Positions 24,654 to 36,649 of a stretch of DNA of 64,000 bases are shown piece after piece; the first letter of the stretch is position 1; every line of letters begins with the position of its first letter. The stretch spans positions 5,355,602-5,419,601 of the forward strand of contig NC_037255.1 in assembly GCF_000002425.4 (NCBI RefSeq). Reading direction: 5' to 3'. Source of the stretch: Physcomitrium patens (taxonomy: Eukaryota > Streptophyta > Bryopsida > Funariales > Funariaceae). A model generated the notes under the pieces. That model was not told where the DNA came from. It worked only from the letters and a program-made list of their open reading frames with translations, and ran no database searches. The position numbers and the translations under genes were made by a program.

Positions 24654-27600
24654 ACTATCCACCTTTTAAACAAAAAAATCTTATTTTTTAACACTGATCT
24701 TTCCTTAAAGAAAATCAATTATCCCTCTTTGTAGAAATTTTTATTAAAGGTTGCGGATTATCCACCTCTAATTTAACTATTTTGGATTTGTTTGAGTTGC
24801 CTATAGAAGGAAAGATTATAGATACTACACCTAACAAAAGTAAGAATAGATTTTTAACTATTTTAAATCTTTATGAGCTTATTAATACTCTTAGAGTAGA
24901 AATCTCACATATTTCTAATTTGAATCATGGAGGTACTATGCCTACACCAATAGAAGAAATTTAAAGTCTGTTGGAAGAAGTTGTAAATTTGAAGGAAGCA
25001 AGTAAATTGACCTCACAACTAAATCCAGGGAGTTTTGCTTCTACAAGTATGATAGAAATAAGGATTAATATGTTTGAGAAGTTTGATGGAATAAGATCAA
25101 AATTTTGAGGATTTTTGTAATAAGTCAAGTTCTATCTAAGATTACACTCTTTTCAATATCCTAATGGATTTACTCAAGTTGGATTTATAGGCGCATTTCT
25201 ATCAAGAAGTGCTCTCTCTTGATTTGCATCTTTAATGGAAAAAGATTTGTGACTCCTTTATGATTTGAATTCATTTCTAGAAGTGTTTACGACGACATTT
25301 AGAGAAAGTAATCGAAAACAAGTAGCAGAGATCAAACTCTTATCTTTATAACAAGGATCATGATCAGCCACCACATATGCTACTGAATTCCAAAACCTGG
25401 CTTGCGATGTTGACTCGAATGATAAAGCACTCATCAATCAATTTTGATATGGATTAAAAGATAGTGTCAAAGATTTGTTATTAACAAAGTCAAAAAAAAA
25501 ATCTTTAGATCAATTTATTACTCAAGCCATTGTATGTGACAATCGATTATTTGAAAGGCATTACAAACAAAGACTTGGCTGGAGAAGAATAAGTCAAGTA
25601 ATGGTGGTAGCTTTTAAGTTTTTTGAAATGTATTCATCAAGGTCGGAACCAATACAAATTGATACGATATGCTTTAAAACTCTCATAAAGTAGGAAAAGA
25701 CTTGACGTTGCTTAGAGGATTTATATTTATATTGTGGAGAAGCTAAGCACACTGCTTAATATTATCCAAAGAAGCAATGCAATTACAAAATGAAGAGCAC
25801 AATTACCAAAGAAGAAAATGTGTTGGCAAACAAGTTTCTCTAGCTACAATAGGGGCTGTGCGGCCAAAATCATGTACAACACCTAATAAAGGTCTTATTC
25901 TGTCTTTAGATCCATCGCCTTATTTTTTTAGATATAATAATTAAAGATCATAAAAGCATAGTAGTATTTAATGTAATAAGATCTCCTTCCAATCCAATTA
26001 TTTTAGGATTACCATGGCTAGAAAAATATAATCCTCAAATAGATTGGATTTTTCATAACTTTTCTAGTATTATAATCTAAGATCGAGTTAGTGAAGTAGA
26101 AGTATAAAATTTTAGTATTTTCAAACTTTTACTAGTAAGTGCGAGAGCTTTCATGCATGGTGCAAAAGAAAGATCATCTTTTGCTATATATGCAATATCC
26201 ATTTCCAATGGTAAAAAAATGTCAAGTGATATTCTTAGCCAATATCAAGAATTCTAAGATGTTTTTGAAAAGAAGAATACAAATATTCTTCTAGAGCATC
26301 GACCTTATGATTGTTCAATTGATTTACAAGAAAGAACTCAACCACCATTTGGACCAATCTAAAGCTTATTGAATGAGTTGGCTGCATTAAAGAAGGATCT
26401 CTATAAATATGTGTGAATTATTCATGACTCAATATAATCACCATCAAGAGTAGTATCTTTTGCCTTTAATTTTAGGAATTTTCAACCAACTCAATCAAGT
26501 AAAATTCTATACCAAAATAGATCTACAAATAGCATACAACTTAGTTCGTATTAAAAAAAGAGATAAATAGAAGACTACTTTTTAAACTAGGTATAGATAT
26601 TTTAAATATAATATCATGCCTTTTGGACTCACAAATACACAAGCCACTTTTCAACATCTTATAAATGATATTTTTTGTGAGTTTTTAGATAATTTTTTCA
26701 TTTTTTTATTTAGACAACATTTTAATCTACTCTAAGAATACAAAAGAACATAAATTTCATATTCGTTGTGTATTACAGAAATTTAGAAATATAAGATTAT
26801 ATGCCAAGTTGAAAAAGTGTATATTCTATAATACTTAAGTTGATTTTTTAGGATATATCATTTTCAACAAAGGTCTTATGATGGATCCTAATAAGATCAA
26901 AACTATCATAGATTAGAAGATTTCAAGAACAATACAAGATAAGCAATGTTTTTAAGCTTTGCTAATTATTATCAAAAATTCATTAAGAACTTTTTTCAAG
27001 TTGTACCTCTACTTACACATTTGACTTATAAAGATAAACTTGAGTAGAATAAAGAAGTTGAAGCATCATTTAATGCTTTAAAGAAGGAATTTACTCCTCC
27101 ATCAATCTTATATTGCATTGATTTTTTCAAGGCATTTTTTATGGAAACAGACACATCAAACTTTGCTATGGGTGCTATGTTATTACAAATGGGAACAAAT
27201 AATAAACTCCATCTATTAGCTTTTCATTCCAAGAAATTTTCAACAATCAAAATTAATTATGAGATCCATGATAAAGAGCTCCTTGTAATTATAGATTCAA
27301 TTTAAGAATAGTATTATTATCTAAAAGGCGCTTCAAGTCCATTTACCATGTATATAGATCATAAGAACCTCAAGTATTTCATGTCAACTTATGTTTTGAA
27401 TTGTTGTCAAGTCAGTTGGAACAGGTTTTTATCTAGATTCAATTTCAAGATCACTTATTGACCCAAAAAACAACAAGGTATATTAGATGCCCTTTTTAGA
27501 TATTCTTATCTTGTGCCAAAAGAATGAGATGCATCTTTTGATCAACAAAGAATGATTATCTTTAAGCTTGAGCATTTTTGACTTTGAGCAATAAAATCAA

Positions 27601-29616
27601 CATTGACTGTTGATTCAACCTTTATCAAATAAATCCAATTAAGTATGTTCCTTGATCTTTTTGTTCATGATATCAAGAATCTTTCTTCTAAGTATCATGA
27701 TATTTCAAAGTTCGAGTTCAACAACAACCTTCTCTATTTCAAAGGACGCCTATATGTTCTAGAAGAAGAAGCACATTTACTTGTTCTTCAAGTATATCAT
27801 GACTTTTCAATAGCAGGATATTTTAGATATAACAAGACTTTAGAGCTTATATCTAAAGATTTTTGGTGGCCAATAATGTGAAAGGCAATAAAAGACTTTG
27901 TACAATCATGTGATACTTATTTAAGATCCAAAATTCTTCACCATGGACCTTATCGACTGCTTCAACTGTTATATATTCCAAAACAACTATGGCCTTCTAT
28001 TTCTATAGATTTTATCACGAATCTTCTAGTCTCAAGTTTACATGTTTCTATATTTATAATTGTAGATTGCTTCACCAAAATGGTACATTTTGTACCATGT
28101 ACAAAATCTACTTTACGTAAAAAAATAGCTAAGCTTTTTATTGAAAATATCTATTGCTATCATAGATTGCCAAAGGATATTATATTGGATAGGAAGATTT
28201 AATTTGTATCAAGATTTTGGAGAATCTTATTTAAGATTCTAAAGGTGGATATAAAGCTTTCATCGACTTTTTATCTTTAAACTAATAGGCAAATGGAACG
28301 AGTGAATCAAATTTTGGAATAGTATTTGAAGTATACTATCAACTATCATCAAGATGATTGGACAATTCTTTTGCCATTAGCAGAGTTTGCATACAATAAT
28401 TCAATATATTCTTCTATTCAAAAAATACCTTTCTTTACTAATTATGGTTATTATCTACAACTTGATATTTTTAATTTTTCAAAAGCTGATAATCCTGCGA
28501 CTGAAGATTTAGTAAATCATTTATCGGAGTTACATGCAACAATGAAGATACAATTAAAATAAGCTCAAGGATGGCAAAAGATCAACTTGGATGCCTATTG
28601 CAAGGAACAACCATGATTCAACATAGGTGGTAAGGTATGATTATTTTGTCACAATATGAAGACTACTTGTCCTTATAATAAGTTCGATTATTGTAGGCTA
28701 TGACCTTTTTCTATTTGTAAATAAATCAATGCTGTTGCTTATCAATTATATCTACTAGAGTCTATGAAAATCCACCATGTATTTCATGTGTCCCTTCTTG
28801 AGCCGTATAAGATAGTGAATATTTTGGAAATAAGACAAATGCCACCTCTTCTTATAAAAGTACATAATAATCAAGAGTTCGAGGTAGAAGAAGTCTTAGA
28901 CTCAAGGCAACACTGAAATAGGTTGGAATATCTTATTCATTGGTGCGGATATGATATTAGTGAATGCACATGGAAGCCAACAAAAAATCTTGCAAATATA
29001 GCAAAGAAAATTGAAGTTGTTTATCAACAAAATCCATCAAAACTAAAATAAAGAATAGCAAATCTTTACTATAAAAGAAACTAGATCAAAGAAAAATAAC
29101 ATTCTATATTCTATCTTTCTTTCTAGTTTGTATGTATTTGTGACTCTAAGGAGATGAAGAACCAACAACCAGTAGTTTCAACTCAAGAGCCTTCATTTGT
29201 AGATTTATTAGATGGGACATTGTAATTTTCACAACCTTTAAGATGACAAAATCAAAATGAAGATCCTCAAGAACGACATGTCCTTCCTTGAATAGATGGC
29301 AAGATACAATATGTTTGGTATCACAACCTTAGAAGAGACTCCTACTGTTTGGTGATTTTATTAGAGATAGAAACAACTCTTGACAATGTTCCAAATGTTT
29401 TATTTGAAGGAAGTTATGAAGGCCTTAACAGTGACCAAATAATAGAGTGGTCTTCTCGCCATGGCATGGAATACTATCAATGGCTTAAAGGGCCTATCAA
29501 CCATCTTCAAAGAGAGGAAGATCGGAGTATAAGGCAAATATAATTTACAGTATCTTAGACTTCCTCAACATATGAAGATCGCTCCTCATAGAATTCATTC
29601 TTAGAAAGGAAGATAA

Positions 29617-29620
29617 TGTC

Positions 29621-29675
<55 letters not shown>

Positions 29676-30175
29676 CTTCAATAATTACTTATATGATTAG
29701 ATAGAAGTAGGTAAATATAGATTAATTTTATAAAGTCCTTTAGTGAAGCTTCTTAGAAGCTTCATACACATGGTTTTGACTTTAGATGTATTTATAGATC
29801 AAAAACTTTGCCAACAAGTTAACCACATATTGGTAGCTTGTGGAACAAGCTGACAATGTAGTGCATATATAGATAACTTACCTTACAAGTTAAGATATGT
29901 AGCTAGTAAAGTCAACATGTTTTGGAGGTCCTATAGGACATTACTGTGTAGCTTCTAGTTAAGAGTATATATAGAAGCAAGAGTGAAGCCTTCTTCACTC
30001 TTACCAACGCCTTTCTAGTTCTTAGTCTTATTCTAAGACTTTCTAGTTTTCTTGTTTTTTGGCAATAGCCATTCTAGTTAAATATTACATCACTTCTTGA
30101 GTGCTTTTTTAGTTTTCTTTAGTGACATAAGAGTGTATTGAGAATTTTTTTTCTTCAAGATTCATGTCCTTGATA
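29617..30175 (+). mobile_element. 3' LTR of old gypsy
   Basis: About 559 bp, longer than its partner because of an (AT)n tract at 29627-29671 near its start. It is preceded by a purine-rich tract (agaaaggaagataa) and followed by the GTATT target copy. Confidence 0.88.
29627..29671. repeat. (AT)n microsatellite in LTR
   Basis: About 45 bp of AT dinucleotides at the same LTR position as the tract at 5647-5705, and absent from the partner LTR at 18434. Confidence 0.95.
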
Positions 30176-30180
30176 GTATT

Positions 30181-30600
30181 AGATCTAAACAGATTAATTA
30201 ATAATATTGTATAATATTAAAATAAATATAGAATTACATTCAATTAGAGTTATAATCCTTCAAACATACTTTCTTTAATTCAACAAAATTTTATAAAACT
30301 TACTCACTTAGTGTGAATTATACAAGAATAATAATCTCATTGAAAATAAATAATTTAAATGTGGTATTAGAGTACAATTCTATAAAATTTATAATAAAAG
30401 TTCTAAAACAACAATAATAAATCTTACAAGAAAAGATAATTGTATTACTAAAGACGTTTAATATAAAATTTAAAATATCAATAATTTTTCTTCTCTTGAA
30501 TATACTTATAAATAGCTTTACCACCAAGGAATGGCCAAAATTTGATGATTCTTAGTACATTATATCAACACAAAAAAATCAAATGAAATTTAAGATAGAA
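30181..30600. other. AT-rich DNA between two relics, nothing recognised
   Basis: Low-complexity A/T-rich sequence between the old gypsy element and the copia relic. No protein similarity was seen. Confidence 0.4.
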
Positions 30601-32040
30601 GAATTATAAAAATTAGTCTTTTGAATAGAAATGAAGTCTTTTGTTGTTTGTCTTTTATATATCCTTCACAAATAAGTGTCAATGTATTATATCTGAATTG
30701 ACTAAGATCCAAGTCACTTACCATGGATTGGAGCTTCTTCATGCTTTTGGCATTTACATGACCAAGTCGTTGATGTCAAATTCCAAATTTATCTTGATCT
30801 TCTAGAAAATCAACAAATGATGCTACTTCTACTCGATTTACCTTCTTGTAATTGATGAAATAGAGGCTGCCATCTCTAAGGCCTTTGATAACATGTTGTC
30901 CATCTAATATTTTTACAAAACATCCATTCATATTAAATTAAATCTTTCAACTATGTGATACGAGTTTGTTCACCAAAAGGAGGTTCTTCTTCATCTTTGG
31001 TACATATAAGACTTCCTTCAAATTGATTTTTTTTATTTGATCCTTTACAAAAAATTTCATAATAATGGATCTAATTTTAATGGCTTATACCATGTCATTG
31101 TCTTCCAACCAAATCCTTGATTGGTGGAATTTTTTCATGAGTGTCAAATGAATACTTATATGATATAATGTACTTATTAGCATCCAAATTTATAACTTAT
31201 TTAGACATAGCAGCCATGGACACTCCTTCACTTACCATGAAACCATAGTCATGTCCATCAAAGTTATCACAAGCATTGTTTGCATTCTCTATATGTCCTT
31301 TCTTGACTTTGTAGCAATTACTAGTAAAGTGATTTAGTTTTTTATAAATATAATAATTTTTTATATTATTTTTTAAATTACTATGTTGATAAAAATAGCT
31401 AACTTTATCTTATCTTGAAAATAGAGTCAAATCATCACTTTGAAGCTCTTTTTCTTTCCTCTTGGTTACTTCATTGGCAAGCCTTCATGTAGCATAATTC
31501 ATGCTAAGCTCCTTCATGTTGATAGAATTCAATACCACAATGAGGTAGTTGTAGGACTTGAGAAGGCTCATGAGCAATATCAATACAATGTCCTTATCAT
31601 CAATTGACTTATTAACAACTGCTAGTTGATTTGTAAGTACTTTTATCTTGTTGATATGAGCTATGAAGACATTTTTTTCTTCTATATTTACCATTAAGAA
31701 CTTCTTTCTTATCCATAGAATGTTGGCAAGGTTTTTTCTCTTATAGATGTTGCAAAGAGTCTTCTATGCTTTTTTTGGTCCATTTTAAATAATTATATAT
31801 GAAAATTTGGCATCATTCAAATTTCATGCAATCATATCAAAAGCCTTCCTTTCATGATGTTTGTACACTTTCTTTACTTTGACATCAACATCATCACTTG
31901 GAGGCTCTTCACTTTTATCTACAATGTCCTAAAGATCCAATGAAGTCAATAAAAGATTCATTTTCTTCTTCCAATGATAGAAGTTGTTACTTCTAAACTT
32001 TTCAATCTTTTGCAAATATTCTCTCTCACTTGAAGCCATA
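30600..32040 (-). mobile_element. Ty1/copia relic related to copia C
   Basis: On the minus strand the sequence parallels the first third of copia C. The gag segment near 31.5-31.7 kb ('HINKIKVLTNQLAVVNK') matches C's 'HVNKVKVLANQLAVVDK', and around 30.7-30.95 kb there is text like the GAG-pre-integrase region (the stretch with 'LGHLNAKSMK' in C). The relic starts at about 32040 with a gag-like start (MASSERE-type). Neither LTR could be found, so it is an incomplete, strongly decayed fossil. Confidence 0.7.
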
Positions 32041-32059
32041 TTTAAGAAAGGCGTGTATG

Positions 32060-32090
<31 letters not shown>
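32060..32090. repeat. poly(A) tract of 31 bp
   Basis: An uninterrupted A-run just upstream (in the minus sense) of the gag start of the copia relic, so on the coding strand it is a T-run in the leader. Probably slippage; not evidence of a poly(A)-tailed insertion, because the relic extends on the wrong side for that. Confidence 0.95.
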
Positions 32091-32095
<5 letters not shown>

Positions 32096-33600
32096 AAAAT
32101 TATCAAGAAGATGTTGATGCCTAAGAAATCCAAAATGCCTTCTTTGTGAGTGAACTAATGATATCACTCTTTAATCACTCTCAACTTTACTTATAAGACT
32201 TCTTACATATCTTATACTCTATATAAATCTCTTATATAAGCTTTGCTAGTCTTCAATTATCTCTTCTCTTTCATAAAATATATCTAACCTCACAAAATAC
32301 TTCTTATTACTATAAAAGGATCTTAAAGAGAGTTTATCATATAAAACCACAATGTTAGATTACAAATGATATAAATTAGAAAAAAAATAATACTAGTATT
32401 TTAAAATTTTATTTTAATGTATCTAAAAACCTTTAAGATTATCAATGCACTTAATAACAAGTAAGAGCAAAACTACATCAATAACTAGATGCAACAATAA
32501 AATAAGATGATACCAAACATAACATTAGTAACAACCAAAAGATCTACTTTTCACAATAAGGCTTTAAAGAACTTCAAAATTCACATCTAAAGGTGAGTAG
32601 GTCCATAACCTATTGAAAAATAAGCACTATGAAGTTGCAACACTTAACATCAGCAAGATTACACACAAAAAGAGTCTAAAGTAAAATATTTATTACTTCC
32701 AATACCCAATACTTATAAGTGGTGGATACTGTCCTAGAAGACAACTTCCACGCTTTGACTTTTATACACATGGTCCTAAGATCCTTAGGCATCTTACTAA
32801 CCACAATAGTATCATATGCCAAATATTAATTATTCTTATCTAGTCTTTGAATATTTCTTAGTTCATACTTTATCCTCTTGAGTTTGACTCTTGATCCTTG
32901 ACCTCATCTTATATCCATAAGAAGATAACTAGATAAGAATAACCACTAAGAATCAATCTAACCACCAAGAGTCAATCCTTTGACCATTGGCAACTTATCC
33001 AAGATAATATATTCTATAAGATAATTTATTCTACTTCTATTTTTACATACTTATTTTAACATATATAGATACATATACATATTCAAAAAATTTCTATTGT
33101 AAAATATTATAATATTTCTTGTCTAAAAAATAAGTACCAAAAATGAGTATTACAAAATTTTATATAAATGATTTTATTAATCAATTGTATATATTTCAAA
33201 ATGAAAATCAAAACTATAGTTTAAAATTCGTTTTTCACTAAGAGAGTAGTTTGAAAATTTTACACTTTAATCATTTAAGGTTATAGGTACCAAAGTTTGT
33301 ATTGTAAAGATTGCAATAAATAACAACCAACAACTTGCTGCAGTATTGTAAAATGAAGCCATTTTTTTTTATATTCAGGTCTATAAAATTAATAATATTC
33401 AAATCTGTAAAATTCATAATATTCAAAAAGAGTAAAACCCGATTATTTACGACAGAAATATGTTTCAAGAAGTCAAAGTGAAAAACATGAAACATGCTTG
33501 CAAATTATTGCAAATAAAGAAACGAAAGAAAAAGAAAAAAAGAAATATGGTTTTGGGAGGAAACAACTGTGGTTTGGCATCAAGTGTTATATTGATACTG
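32091..33600. other. AT-rich DNA, nothing recognised
   Basis: No coding similarity on either strand. It may include leader or LTR sequence of the copia relic to its left, but no repeat partner was found. Confidence 0.4.
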
Positions 33601-34650
33601 CAATACTTTATATTAAAATATGGAGAATATGAAAGCTGAGGCAGTGAATGGAATGAAATTGTCCCTCTTTCGAATGTGTGCATCACCATCATCCCCACAT
33701 CTGATGGCGTTGGTTACGAAGGCGAATGGCAATATCTTCGTGCTCAGGCAGGCCCATGAGAGCTGGCAGACTTCTGACGAAGATGAAGGTTGTTGCGCAT
33801 CGCCATTGCCGTTGAACTGCACCAACGCCACTGCTCATTGTGTCCTTGCCTCTATCGCAGAGTTGGTTTAAATCACAGCCCCGAATTTAAATGCTTCTCC
33901 TGTCCAGTGCCTCTGTAAACCCATGAAAAGACTAGCTCTATTCCTTGTACACAGAGCTTTAGAATCAAATTGAGTTGTACCGCATCTATTGTCCGGTGAA
34001 TGATGTTATGCTAATGTCTCCGAAGGCGCTTGTTCCGCTATGGGTGATGACCGGAAGCTCAAACTTCGCTGAAGTGTACATTGCAGACTCTCTCGAAAGC
34101 ATCCTGGGTCATCGATGCTGCTTCAGCGATGATGTTCTGTCTGACCATCACGTGAGGGTAAACAATGTAGGAAAGCTTCACCCTGCTACTTAATCTCTCA
34201 GCGATGATCGGTTGTAGGCACGAGCCAAGCGAGTCCCATTGCCAGCGAGGTTAGCGAGGTAACGTAATCAGATCACATCGTCGCCAACAACCTGGGTATC
34301 CATGGCACCATTTAGGTTTTAGATCAAGGGTAAGCCTCAGCATCGCTAAGCTCACCTGATGTGTCGGTGGCTAGGATGGATACGCGATTTCGCGGTCTAG
34401 TCGCGGCAGGTGGATCTCAAACTAGATTGCACGCTTAGGTCTCCAGAGTATAGATCACAAGACGTGATGTGATTCAAGCGATTGATCCAGTTCCCATCAG
34501 AAAGACTGGTGATCGACATCAGCAAGCTGTGCCCCCACAAATCCTTTTCCAACAGCATTAATGTGAGGTTATGATCACTATGCAATTGCAGGATTTGTTT
34601 CAAGAGTAATATTTCAACACCCACAGGCTTTCCAGAGTGCAATTACACTA
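33600..34650. other. moderate-GC low-copy block, possible gene relic or RNA gene
   Basis: Composition rises abruptly at about 33.6 kb and falls again near 34.65 kb. The longest open frames (plus 33620-33871, 83 codons; plus 33975-34193; minus 34397-34642) match nothing I recognise and overlap antisense frames of similar length, so none is convincing alone. No copy elsewhere in the window. Options include an untranslated or intron-rich part of a host gene, a non-coding RNA or a decayed gene. It is listed because the composition matches the host-gene island and not the surrounding repeats. Confidence 0.3.
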
Positions 34651-35340
34651 ATGAATGAATGAATGAATATGTATATATATACACACACACACACATACAT
34701 CTCTGATTAGGATTACATTATTTTCTCCAAGCAACAAAATTTGGACTAACTTATTATAGCATGTTAATAATATGTGTTATATAAACATATCATCTATGTG
34801 AATGTCAAATTAGACTTGTATCTTAAAAAAATGATGTGTCTGTTGAATTTGTGCACCTAAGACACAAAGCTGAAAATGGTTAATTTATGGCTCATGAATC
34901 TCAGACTTCCATGAAGAATCATTGAGAAACAATATTTCAAGTAATAATTAATTAAATTCACCAACGTACAATACATTTTTAATTTTAATTTAATTGTAAA
35001 ATTAAAAATTAAAAATCAGTATTATCACACAAAACATTTGTTTGAGATTTAAGATATGTATGTATGTATATATGTATGTATGTATATAACTCTTTTGTTG
35101 CTATTTGTCTTTTTTTTTTTTTTTTGAGTAATAACTAATATCAAAGATATTTTTATGAATAGATACAAATTGTCTCTATTGCTTATTCATAACATCATTG
35201 ATAGTTATTTTATAATAATTTAATAATTTCCATGACATCAACAATTTTTCTTTTAAATAAACCATTTAGTACTTTGGAATTTCTAGTAGTATTTTTTAAT
35301 TATGGCCAAGACTGCAGTAATAACTAAATTATGTAGTTTT
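34651..35340. repeat. AT-rich spacer with short microsatellites
   Basis: Contains 'gaatgaatgaatgaat' and a following (TA)/(CA) run (about 34653-34700), a TATG-type tetranucleotide run (about 35057-35088) and a poly(T) tract (about 35110-35125). No gene seen. Confidence 0.6.
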
Positions 35341-36649
35341 TCTATAATCTTATTTAGTGGTTAAGGAAATTCCCACGTTGAAAACGTAGAGGGACTGCAG
35401 TGGGGCTTCGGATGCGAAATGGTTCAATAGTCCAGACAGCTGACGTTGTTGTGGCGGGAAGCGTCGGATATCCAAGGAAAGGACAGTTCGGATATGAAAC
35501 TAGAGCGTTGAAGGACTGGGAGTGAAAGTCAACGTACGATCGACAATCTCGCCAAGTCCATAACTTTCGGGAGCAGACCTCATGTAGGGAGAGGAGCATG
35601 AAGCAGCCCGCTTACTGTTAGTAGTGAGTTGAGATGACGATTGGGGAAGTGTGTGCTCCGATGCTATTAAAGAAGTATTGAAACTTCGAAGTTGGGAGGT
35701 ATTAATAGATAGAACCAATTTGGCGCTAATACGACGGAAACCAAGGCGTGTGTTGACGCGATTACTTCCCCAAACTCCGGATTGGGAACGTGATCAGACG
35801 CTTATCCTCGGCATTTGTAGCAAATGCAGCCTTACTATAAGATTTGCCCACCCTATCTTCTCCCATTGTCAACTTACACAGCTGGATCATAGACAACGTG
35901 AGCGTTCAGCTGCGTTTCGTTGGTAGGCAACTGGAATCTCTTTTACCGTTCCTTCAACTTCTTTCCCTTCATTTCTCTCTCTTCAATTCAGCATTGTGGG
36001 GGCCTTCTTTAGTATATTTGCCAGTGAGCTGTGGGTCCGAGTTCGCGAAATGTACTCAGTCAAAAGCGCCGCATACAAGTTGTAAGGAGATTGTTGTTGT
36101 TTGATAGGCTCATGTTATTTCGACAGACATGGTTGTAAGCTGCAGTAAGTAGATGGGGTCGCCATTACGTTTATGAATTGGCAGTGGAGAGAATAGATAC
36201 TGAACTGATCTTAGACGATTTTGAATTTGTGGGTGGGAGGGGATTTTCGGTAATCAAGTCAGGCAAGCGAAGATCGGCGAGATTTTCCTGTTCTGGATAT
36301 CTGGAATTGATCTGTTAGTTTCAGAGAAAGCAGTATTGAAAGAACTGTAAAGATAACCACATCTTTCTTGCTTGTGTATGGCTACAGGGATTGACGTGCA
36401 TTACCCCAAACAATCTGTCATGTGCTGGTAAGTGAGTCATGCCCGTATCAATCATGTGAATGATGCTAACTGGTCCTCGGAGTTGCAGTATCTTTTTATA
36501 AGGTCGTAAGGAAATGGTGGAGTACTGAATGGTGCATCTCGAAACGAGCTCACAAGTGCACTTGCTTCGTTTGTGGTTGTTTCAGATTGCTTTGTGTGAG
36601 TTTCCTGGTCGAGGTAGTGACGCATCGGGAGGTTCGACCACTGGACATA
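35341..36649 (+). promoter_or_regulatory. upstream region and putative 5' UTR of the DUF3455-like gene
   Basis: The moderate-GC sequence leading into the host gene. Open frames here occur on both strands with no recognisable product. Near 36430 there is a strong donor-like 'ctggtaagtgag', with acceptor-like 'gagttgcag' (ending about 36487) and 'gttgtttcag' (ending about 36584) before the start codon. A spliced 5' UTR is therefore possible. No unambiguous TATA box could be chosen. This assignment is inferred from position and composition only. Confidence 0.35.

Larger units (their letters stand above)
18434..30175 (+). mobile_element. old Ty3/gypsy chromovirus (A family), split by a younger copy
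   Basis: A plus-strand element flanked by the target duplication GTATT (18429-18433 and 30176-30180). Without the nested insertion (19048-24653 plus one target copy) it is about 6.1 kb. Parts: 5' LTR 18434-18962; leader, interrupted by the insertion; gag about 25.0-25.8 kb; protease about 25.8-26.1 kb; reverse transcriptase about 26.3-27.0 kb; RNase H about 27.0-27.5 kb; integrase about 27.6-28.6 kb; chromodomain about 28.85-29.05 kb; small extra frame about 29.1-29.57 kb; 3' LTR 29617-30175. RT before integrase marks Ty3/gypsy. It is heavily broken (dozens of breaks) and strongly shifted toward A/T, the oldest well-delimited element here. Confidence 0.9.

Noticed and set aside
33620-33871. 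83-codon gene in the moderate-GC block
   Set aside because: An antisense frame of similar length overlaps it and neither resembles a known protein, so it is kept only as an unassigned block.
35354-36104. Several 70-90 codon frames upstream of the host gene on both strands
   Set aside because: They overlap each other in opposite directions, lack recognisable domains and fit better as untranslated or promoter sequence.
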